Source: Takakia lepidozioides (taxonomy: Eukaryota; Streptophyta; Takakiopsida; Takakiales; Takakiaceae). Taken from it: a DNA stretch of 64,000 bases. The translations under genes and the position numbers were made by a program. Below are positions 1 to 8,649 of this stretch, piece after piece. The number at the start of each line of letters is the position of its first letter. Positions within the stretch are counted from its first letter, which is position 1. The notes under the pieces were generated by a model. That model searched no databases and had not been told where the DNA came from. It saw nothing but the letters and a program-made list of their open reading frames with translations. The stretch is from contig CM060733.1 in the NCBI GenBank assembly GCA_030704615.1, positions 44,268,001 through 44,332,000 of the forward strand, read 5' to 3'.

Positions 1-7
1 TCCTGGG

Positions 8-90
8 ACAATGGTTGGAGCCTCGATGGGAGAGATATAAAGGGAAAGGTCTCCGGTTCAAATCTGGTCATAGGCTTTGTGGAAAAATAA
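8..90 (+). repeat. SINE-like repeat, 3' fragment (copy 1)
   Basis: Only the 3' portion is present: the 'GGTTGGAGCCTCGA' segment, the tRNA T-arm-like GGTTCAAATCTGGT (near B-box consensus) and a short A-run tail. See the copy at 567 for the full unit. Confidence 0.5.
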
Positions 91-566
91 TGATTAGACT
101 TAGATGACATTGGACACTTGGGCCAACGGCAAAGGCTACCCTAGAGGTCGCATTTGGGCCTCGATATAGGAGACGCATTGGATACATAGGAAATTGCACT
201 TTGTATTAGATTTTCAATTCTTCACACATGGGCCAAATGTACAGGCTATCCTAGAGGTCACACTTGGGCCTCGACATAGGAGACGCATTGGGATACACAT
301 ATGATTTTACACTTGGATTTAGACTTGACACTTGGGCCCACGACACATGCTACCCTAGAGGTCACATTTGGGCCTCGACACTTGGATATAGAGAGGATTG
401 CACTTGGACTTAGATGACATTGGACACTTGGGCCAACGACAAATGCTACCCTAAAGGTTGCATTTGGGCCTCAACATAGGAGACGCACTTTGATACATAG
501 GGGATTGCACTTGGACTTAGATGACACTGGACACTTGGGCCAACGGCACATGCTACCCTAGTATAA

Positions 567-869
567 ATGAAGTCAGTTTGTTTGTTTGTTTGTTTTGTAG
601 CGTTGAGATGTCCCAAACCGCGAGGCCCTGGCGAGGGTGCTTGGTCCTATTGGAAAGCCCTCGACGAGGAGGGTGTGCACGGGCTTGGTCTCACAATTTT
701 TGGACTTGCGGTGCGGGGGATGTGGAATTTCAAGTACTTTGGGTTGCTGGAAATTCATGAAAAATTGCAAAGTGGGCATTCATGGGACAATGGTTGGAGC
801 CTCGACAAGAGAGATATAAAGGGAAAGGTCTCCGGTTCAAGTCTGGTCGTAGGCAATGTGGAAAAAAAA
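567..869 (+). repeat. SINE-like repeat, full-length (copy 2)
   Basis: A unit of about 300 bp starts with TTTG-rich sequence, continues through GAGATGTCCCAAACCGCG, GGAAAGCCCTCGACGAGGAG and TTGGTCGCTGGAAATTCA-like blocks, and ends with CTCCGGTTCAAGTCTGGTCG followed by a run of A. The CCGG/CTGG arms around TTCAAAT can form a tRNA-like T stem-loop, and GGTTCAAATCT resembles a pol III B box. No convincing A box was found, so the tRNA ancestry is tentative. At least five related copies lie in the first 4.3 kb. Confidence 0.55.
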
Positions 870-1491
870 TGCATTTGGACGTAGATGACATTGGACACTT
901 GGGCCAATGGCACACGCTACCCTAGAGACGGGAGATATATCAATAACGATATTCATGAAAAATAAAATAAAAATGGGGCCTTGACATTGGAGATGTACTT
1001 GGATACATAGGAGATTGCACATTGGGCTTAGATGGGCCTCGACATAGGAGACGCACATGGGAGACGCCCTTGGATACATAGGATATCGCACTTGGGCTTA
1101 GACGACAGTGGACACTTGGGCCTCTACATGAGATGCACTTGGATACATAGAAGATTGCACTTGGGCAAAGTGGGCTTTCCTAGAGCAACCATTGGCGCGT
1201 CACGTGGGAGATTTGGAATTTCAAGTCCTTTTGATCGCTGGAAAGTCGCAAAAAATAGCAAAGTGGATATATCAATATATGAAACCTCGACAGGGGAGAT
1301 TGCCAAAATATCAAAGTGGGCAATGACATAGATATTGTTGGAACAATGACGTGGAGATCTCCCAAACTGTAGGGTCTCTGGATGCATAGGGGATTACACT
1401 TGGACTTAGATGACATTAGACACTGGAGGTCGCACTTGGGCCTCTACATGTGAGACGCACTTGGATACATAGGAGATTTGCAATCAATATA

Positions 1492-1810
1492 TGAAGGGAG
1501 ACGTTTGTTTTGTTTTGCTTTGTTTTGTAACGTCGTTGAGATCTCCCAAACCGCGGGCCCCAGCGCGGGTGCTTGTTGCCTTTGGAAAGCCCTCGATGAG
1601 GAGGGGTGCACCGGCTTGGTCTCATGATTTTTGGACCAGCGGTGAGGGAGATGTGGAATTCCAAGTACTTTTGGTCGCTGGAAATTCACAAAAAATAACA
1701 AAAATGGCAAAGTGGGCATTCCCGGGACAATGGTTGGAGCCCCGACGGGAGAGATATAAAGGGAAAGGTCTCCAGTTCAAATCTGGTCGTAGGCTCTGTG
1801 GAAAAAAAAA
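1492..1810 (+). repeat. SINE-like repeat (copy 3)
   Basis: Same roughly 300-bp unit as at 567, including the TTTTGTTTTG start, the AAAGCCCTCGATGAGGAG core, the GGTTCAAATCTGGTCG tRNA-like end and a nine-A tail at 1802-1810. Confidence 0.55.
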
Positions 1811-2294
1811 CTTACTTAAATGACATTGGACACTTGGGCCAACGACAAAGGCTACCCTAGAGGTTGCATTTGGCACAAGCTACCCTAGAGGAGGAAATTC
1901 AGGAAAAATAGCAAAGTGGGCTTTCCTGGGGCAGTGATTGGCCCTTCATGTGGGAGATTTGGAATTTCAAGTGTTTTTGGTCACTGGAAATTCACGAGCA
2001 AAGTGCATATATCAATATATGAGGCCTCGACACGGGAGATTGCAGTGGGCTTTCGGATTGCACTTGGACTTAGGTGACATTGGACACTAGAGGTCGCACT
2101 TTGGCCTCTACATGGGAGATGCACATGGATACATAGGAGATAGCACTTGGGCTTAGATTTTCAATTCTTCACACATGGGCCAATGACACAAGCTACCCTA
2201 GATCTCCCAAACAGTGGGGTCTTTGGATACATAGGGGATTGCACTTGGACATAGATGACACTGGACACTTGGGCCAACGGCACAAGCTACATCT

Positions 2295-2604
2295 ATGAAG
2301 CAAGACATTTGTTTTGTTTTGTCACGTTGCGATGTCTCAAAATTGCAAGGCCCCAGCGCTGGTGCTTGGTACCGTTGGAAAGCCCTCAACAAGGAGGGGT
2401 GCACGGGCTTGGTCTCACGATTTTTGGACCTGCGGTGTGGAAGATACGGAATTCCAAGTACTTTTGGTCGCTGGAAATTCACAAAAAATAGCAAAAATGG
2501 CAAAGTGGGCATTCCAGGACAATGGTTGGAGCCTCGACGGGAGAGATATCAAAGGAAAGGTCTCCGGTTCAAATCTGGTCGTAGGCTCTCTGATAAAAAA
2601 GAAA
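2295..2604 (+). repeat. SINE-like repeat (copy 4)
   Basis: Same unit as at 567 with the tRNA-like GGTTCAAATCTGGTCG end and a short A-rich tail. It is flanked on both sides by the satellite-like repeat. Confidence 0.55.
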
Positions 2605-3197
2605 TGATTAGATATGGGATTGCACTTGGACACTTGGGCCTGTACATAGGAGATGCATTTGGATACATGAATAAAAGATTGCACTTGGGCTTAGATTTCA
2701 ATTCTTCACACATGGGCCAACGGCATAGGCTACACTAGAGGTCGCACTTGGGCCTCGACATAGGAGACCCACTTGGATACATAAGAAATTGAGCTTAGAT
2801 TTCAATTCTTCACACATAGGCCTTGACATAGGAGACGCTACTTGAATGCATAGGGGATTGCACTTGGACTTAGATCTCAATTCTTAACACATGGGCCAAT
2901 GGCGCAGGCTACCCTAGGCCTAGATCTCCCAAACATGAGGGTCTCTAGATACATAAGGGATACATAGGGTATAGGCTCCTAGAGGTTCCACTTGGGCCTC
3001 GACATAGGAGACGCACTGGGATACATATAAGTTGGACTTAGATGACACTTGACACTTGGGCCCATGGCACATGTTACCCTAGAGGTCGCATTTGGGCCTT
3101 GACATAGGAAACCACTTGGATACAAAGAGGATTGCACTTGGACTTAGATGACATTGGACACTTGGGCCAAGGGCACAGGCTACCCTAGTATTGATAT

Positions 3198-3452
3198 GAA
3201 GCGAGACTTTTGTTTTGTTTTGTTTCGTTTTGTAGCGTTAAGATGTCACAACCCGCGGGGGGCTGACCTTGGTGCTTGGTACCGTTGGAAAGCCCTCGAT
3301 GAGGAGGGGTGCACCGGCTTTGATCTCATGAATTTTGGACCTACAGTGTGGGAGATGTCGAATTTCAAATACTTTCGGTCGCTGAAAATTCGCGAAAAAT
3401 AGCAAAGTGGGCTTTCTTGGGACAATGACCGGAGCCTTGACCGGAGATAATA
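3198..3452 (+). repeat. SINE-like repeat, 3'-truncated (copy 5)
   Basis: The TTTTGTTTTG start and the core match the unit at 567. Similarity stops near GACCGGAGAT, so the tRNA-like B-box segment is missing. Confidence 0.5.
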
Positions 3453-3898
3453 TATCAATAATGATTGGATATATTACTACTCACTTAATTCATGGAAAAA
3501 AAAAATTGGGCCTTGACATGGGAGACGTACTTGGATACATAGGAGATTGCACTTCGGCTTAGATGACGACACTTGGGCCTCTACATGGGAGATGCACTTG
3601 GATACATGAATAAAAGATTGCACTTGGGTTTAGACTTCAATTCTTCACACATGGGCTTCAACATACATAAGAGATTGCACTTGGACTTAGATGACACTGG
3701 ACAATTGGGTCAACGGCATAGGCTACCCTAGTTGGGCTTATATGACAGTGTGGGAGATGCACTTGGATACATAGAAGATTGAAATTGGGCTTAGATGGGC
3801 CTTGATATAAGAGACGCATTGGGATACATAGGAAATTGCACTTGGTCTTAGATTTCAATTCTTCACACATGGGCCAACGGCACAGGCTACCCTAGTCA

Positions 3899-4206
3899 AT
3901 ATATGAAGGAAGCCAGTTTGTTTTGTTTTGTCACGTTGAGATGTCCCAAACCGCGAGGCCCTAGCCTTGGTGCTTGGTACCGTTGGAAAGCCCTCGACGA
4001 GGAGGGATGCAGGGGCTTGCTCTCATCATTTTTGGACGTGCAGTGTGGGAGATGTGGAATTTCAAGTACTTTGGGTCGCTGAAAATTCACGAAATTAGGC
4101 AAAGTGGGCATTCTTGGACAATGGTTGGAGCCTCGACAAGAGAGATATCAAAGGATTTAAGGTCTTCGGTTCAAATCTGGTCGTAGGCTCTGTGGAGAGA
4201 AAATGA
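3899..4206 (+). repeat. SINE-like repeat (copy 6)
   Basis: Full unit with the GGTTCAAATCTGGTCG end. A further 3' fragment of the same family follows directly, at about 4219-4321, ending in GTGGAAAAAG. This is a tandem or nested arrangement. Confidence 0.55.
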
Positions 4207-4599
4207 TGAGGTATGGCTAAGTACTTTTTGTGGTTGGACAATGATTGGAGCCTCGACAAGGGAGATATCAAGGGAAAGGTCTCCGGTTCAAATCTGGTCG
4301 TAGGCTCTGTGGAAAAAGAATGCATGTGGACTTTGATGACATTGGACACCGGGGCCAACAACACATGCTACCCTAGAGACGGATACATAGAAGATTGCAC
4401 TTGGGCTTAGATGGGCCTCGACATAGGAGACGCACTGGGATACATAGGAAATTACACTTGTCTTAGATTTCAATTCTTCACACATGGGCCAACGACACAT
4501 ACTACCCTAGAGGTCGCACTTGGGCCTCAACATAGGAGACGTTTGAGTACGTAGGAGATTGCACTTGGGCTTAGATGACATTGGACACTTCAGAACGGC

Positions 4600-6121
4600 A
4601 CATGCTACCACAGGCCGCTTCCTTGATGGAGATACCTACATCAGTGATGCCAGACGCTTTGAAGGTGTGCATGCACAATGCATAGACAAAAGACCACATT
4701 CACTTAGCTAGTGAACAGGACAGGTCTTCCACAGGGACACAGTTATATGCTGGGTCACCCATGCCACCGCAGCCCTGCGCAACTTACTATTGATAACGTC
4801 TAGAAGAAAGCTTGTGTCTCTTGAATTAGACATAGAGCTCTTCTTAGGATTGAATTCTGGAACCTGCATTAGGCTACCTTCTCTGACACTATCATAAATT
4901 CACATCAATAGACAACGACATACTCACAGTGTCACATATTCATATTACCAGACCATATCCATTAACAAGTATGGAAAAGCATTGGAAATGGACCCATAAA
5001 ATCACCAAAATCTGTCTGAGGTGTGGCGACTTTTGTCAATGCCTTGAGGGGTGTGCGCACAGTGGCAGGCAGAAGGTACATGTTCCGAACATCTGCAGAT
5101 GTAACTTCCAGGGGAAGAGGGCAACCTGTAGAGCACCATAGACACGCCAAGCCTCATATCGCTTCATCTCATTGGGTTGACTGTCAGGGCTTAGCTCGGG
5201 GGCTAGCAAATGAAGGTATAGCTCCAAATTCAGCAGGACTAATAACAAGCGCACCTACCATCCATCCACATTACCTTCTGTCATTGAGGACTAGTTCTGC
5301 CATCATTAATCAATAGAGTGACACAAGTTCCTGCCAAATAACTGTCCATCAATTCAAACCAGGGAAAATACCAATGTGTATGTGACTTATGAAGGCCAAA
5401 TGTGTTGCACCAGACAGTTTAGCTAACATTCTCTCCCCATCCTAATCCATTTGACAAAACGCTCGCTTACCCCCAACTTGCACAATTTTCACTGCACGCC
5501 ACAAATTCACTGAGAAGGCACAGACACAGACAAACACAGACCTACTAGACGGACAGCAACTCCCCCCTTTCCAACATTACACATATATGAGTGAACAACT
5601 AGTGCACAATTTACAAGTGATCATCTACAAGTAGGGGCCTTTGGCAGCCCAATCACGAGAGCTTCCACTTCCGCACTCAGCTCCTGCCAGAATGATTGTC
5701 TTTTCCTTCCTCCATATACCTCTGCAGGATGTCCACTCAAAAGTTGCCAACAAACAATCAACACCTTTGGAGATTCACACAAGACATGGTAGTGAAGGTA
5801 CGTATACGTATGTAGGAGCCGAGGAGAACTCCCGGCTACATTTGCATTGGTACATAGAAAAAAAGAAGTTGCTGAGTGCTCTTCCCCGGGCATACTTTCA
5901 TCTCTTGAAGTTTCAAGTGTTGAAAGTACACAACGGGGAACTGCACTTTTCATTTCCACCTGTTCTACATGGAAAATAAGTTAGCAACCAAGGGCCTGAC
6001 AAACTTACATGTGGTGCAGATTTCTACAAAGCTGCAACCTGCTTACAAAAATCTAAATCATACAGTTCTCCTGCTCAGAGTATAGCAATTACAGTTGCCA
6101 GGAGGCCTCTTCTTTTGCTAC
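4600..6121. other. No recognisable gene; possible spliced remnants on the minus strand
   Basis: I see no coherent gene. Short open frames lie on the minus strand around 4962-5254 and 5621-5959. None matches a family I recognise. They could be exons of the minus-strand RRM gene at 6122, but no splice chain could be followed. Confidence 0.3.
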
Positions 6122-6399
6122 CTTTTTGCAATAGATGTTGATGTAATGAGCCTCAACTGCAGCAGCAACTGAGTCTGTATGCTTGAAGGTGACCAATCCA
6201 AAGCCACGGGACTGAATATGATGCCCCACCTGACTTCCCATCATGACTGCATCCAGGACTGGCCCATATTTGTCTTTGAAGAACTCCCGCAAGTCACCTG
6301 TACATTCTTTCCTTCGCATGTAATGATATAACCACACTAGGTCCATTGTGAAGTTTGCAAGAAGCAAACGTTCAGCAGCTCGTGCAAATGGAAGATCGC
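6122..6399 (-). CDS. RRM-domain exon (partial gene, putative RNA-binding protein)
   Basis: A 278-nt minus-strand frame carries a recognisable RNA recognition motif: an acidic/aromatic stretch (LREFFKDKYGPVLDAVMM) followed by an RNP1-like core, SRGFGLVTFKH, and the helix DSVAAAVEAHYINIY. RRMs bind single-stranded RNA through the aromatic residues of RNP1/RNP2; here RNP1 has the usual GF.VTF pattern. The frame is bounded by a plausible acceptor (TTCAG at 6400-6404, minus sense) and a plausible donor (AAAAAG/GTAGCA at 6122/6121). That makes it an internal exon rather than a complete gene. Residues before the RRM (FARAAERLLLANFTMDLVW) are unassigned. The partner exons were not found, so the gene is incomplete in this annotation or broken. 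A zinc-finger/RRM protein is possible but unproven. Confidence 0.55.
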
Positions 6400-7740
6400 C
6401 TGAAGTGTCAGGCAGTTGGCAGGTGAACTATGGAGCACATAGGTCCTCACATATGTGTGTAATTGAACAACTAGCAAATGCAGCACTAAATTTGGTGCAC
6501 CATGCAAGGAGTGACACCAGTAAAGTGGTCAGGCATGGATCTTACCAGACTCCACAGAGGGTGACAGACCTCCAACAAAGACTTTCTTGCTTAAATCCTC
6601 TGTTACACTCTGTATGTTTGAACAACAATGCATGAATTGAGCATGTGCTTACTGAATAGAAGCTGACCCAAAGATATCACTGACTCCCAAATTGGTACAC
6701 TGTTCCAGCCAGTTGCAGCATGGCAGTTTCCATGTCTCCAAGAACAGGAGCTTTGGTTTCGGGATGCATGAATAACATGAGGAGTCACCCAGAGCTTTGA
6801 AATTAGAAGTACAGTGCACTTCTAACGACATCTGTTAGAAAGATTTAGGATTTAGGGTTTAGGGGTTGTGTTTGGCATGCTAGATGGAGTTCCCTTACTG
6901 CAGTATGTGAGGGTACCTTGATTCCTCCATGTTTCGCTATGGGGGCTTGGTGTCTGTCCACTGATAGGCCCTTTATCCGTCCAAAATTTTCCTACGCGTG
7001 GGCATAAAACCACTTTTCTGTGAGAACGCATCCTCCCGGCATTGTAGAGTAGCGGCACAGTTCTGTCTCTCCTAGTTTCGAGAGAGCTTTCTTCCACGCC
7101 ATCTCTGCCTCCACGCACCTCATCTGCAAGCAGACAATTCTGATGAAAAGCCCTAATGTCTATAAATTACTCCGTGACCCATCGCAAGTGGAAGACACAT
7201 TTGTGTCAGTGACCGTCCAAAATGCTTTCAATAGGCCACACAAAATTCAGAGGCACCGCTAGGAGCCATCAGAACGGCACGACGACGAACCGGTGGTCGA
7301 TGTAGGGCCCTGACCCCTGCCACCTTGGAAGAGCATAGTAATATCCTTGTTGAAAGTTCGGTAATTCTTGAGCAGAGTTTGGAGTTCGTTGTTCCTCATC
7401 GTGTAGAGCCCAATGGAGCCGAAAACAACTTGCATGAATGTTGTTGAAAGCTCACTAGCACCCCTCAGTAAAGAACCATGTCAACATGTTGATGCTGTCG
7501 GATTTTCTATCACAAACCTCTTCCTTGGAGCACGGAGCAGAGCTGGCATGAGTTTTTTAAAGATCCTTCACGATGGTGGGACAACCGCAATCGCAAGGTG
7601 TGGCTTTTTCTTAATGTACGATGTGAAGAAGTTTGTCCATCCTGCAAATGTGGGCGCTTGGCTCCTGCTAGTACCATGATTTGGTTTTCTTCTTGATGTT
7701 TACAAGGTTCTTGGGAGAGTCAGCTTGGTCTTAGCAGGCC
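6400..7740. other. No recognisable gene; one telo-box-like motif
   Basis: No convincing coding exon. Around 6845-6866 the sequence TTTAGGGTTTAGGGG is a telo-box-like tract (AAACCCTAAA on the minus strand), a motif often found in plant promoters or left by interstitial telomere repeats. Its role here cannot be judged. Confidence 0.3.
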
Positions 7741-7774
7741 GTGTTTCAACCTCTGCCTGCTCATCTGCACCCTG

Positions 7775-7885
7775 GTGGTTCTTACAGACCAATCCGAGAT
7801 TACCTGACTACAGACACAAGCAGCACACACAAGAGGTCCTTTTGGGTTGATGGTCGGTCAAACCCTCCATGGGTCATGACACAAG
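7775..7885 (+). pseudogene. Degenerate OSB-type PDF motif (frame-broken)
   Basis: One frame reads LPDYRHKQHTQEV and a second, one base shifted, reads WVDGRSNPPWVMTQ. Together they match the second half of the plant OSB 'PDF' motif (PDF-KHK...LW...PPWV). The frame change means this copy is broken unless an unseen intron repairs it. It lies upstream of two better-preserved PDF copies at 8072 and 8650 and probably represents the first of three motifs. Confidence 0.45.
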
Positions 7886-8071
7886 GTCAAGGACAATGTG
7901 GTGAGGGCACCTTCTTCTTCGACCTACTTCAGCCTGTTTTGCACTCTCATCAGACTCGGCCCAGAATTTGCATATTGATTATGGTGTCTGCATCCAAGTT
8001 GTAGCTTGCCATATGTTGCATTGGATCTGTGGTGGTTTGGAATGAATTTGACAAGTTAGTGCCGATGTGGC

Positions 8072-8480
8072 AGCAGGAAAGTATCCAAAAACACATAACA
8101 GAGACGAGGAGAGGCTTTGGAATGAACATTTCTCCGACGACAGTCAATGGTGGGACAATGGAGACAAAAAGGTGAATGCCTGTTGGAAGCCGATGCAAGT
8201 CAGCATAGGAACTAGTGTGTTAAGTATGGTCGGGGTGTTTGCTGGAAGAATTCTAGGCTGTCACTGTCTGTTGCTAGCAGCAAGGCAAGGATGTATGCAT
8301 GATTTGTGCAGAGGCATGGGTAGCTGAAGGAGCAGGGATGGAGTGTGGGTCCAGATTCATCCAAGAGGGCCAGATTTCAAACACGAGATTACCTATGATT
8401 CCCTGTGGATCAATAGCTACAAGAAACCTGCATGGGTAGATGGTCAACTAGAAGCCGCAGCAGCAGCGGCACAATTGATA
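8072..8480 (+). CDS. Upstream PDF-motif exon pair (OSB-like ssDNA-binding motif)
   Basis: Two exon-like pieces encode one PDF motif. The first (about 8076-8171) contains RDEERLWNEHFSDDSQWWDN and ends AAAAAG before GTGAAT. The second (from 8355, after GTCCAG) reads IHPRGPDFKHEITYDSLWI, then YKKPAWVDGQL. The order W..FF..P..WWDN..K - P.APDFKHK - LW - P.WV is the PDF motif of plant organellar single-stranded DNA-binding (OSB) proteins, in which one to three such motifs follow an OB-fold. No OB-fold was recognised upstream. About 580 bp, including the intron and the LLAARQGCMHD-like intron sequence, are tandemly duplicated with the next motif at 8650-9060. Whether this exon is spliced into the PPR gene downstream or is a duplicated remnant cannot be settled here; the sequence after 8480 runs to a stop at 8558. 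Confidence 0.5.
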
Positions 8481-8649
8481 AAATCAGGCACTGCCAATGA
8501 AGGCACCTCCTTCAACACATTTCACCCTGTTCTTCCCTCTTATCAAAACCGGCCCTAAATTTTCATGTTGAATTCTGCAAGTTAGCTGGTTGAGTGAACC
8601 TTTGATAGTTTGGAGTGACTTTGACATGATACTGCCAATGTGACAACAG

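Larger units (their letters stand above)
90..4600. repeat. Degenerate satellite-like tandem repeats, about 107-bp unit
   Basis: The stretch is built from imperfect copies of one unit containing the phrases GATTGCACTTGGACTTAGAT, GACATTGGACACTTGGGCC, GGCTACCCTAGAGGTCGCA and GGAGACGCACTTGGATACAT. Two clean neighbouring starts lie at 396 and 503, giving a period of about 107 bp. Unit order and length drift, and SINE-like copies interrupt the array. All reading frames here are short and none looks like a gene. The left end runs out of the window, so total array size is unknown. Confidence 0.75.
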
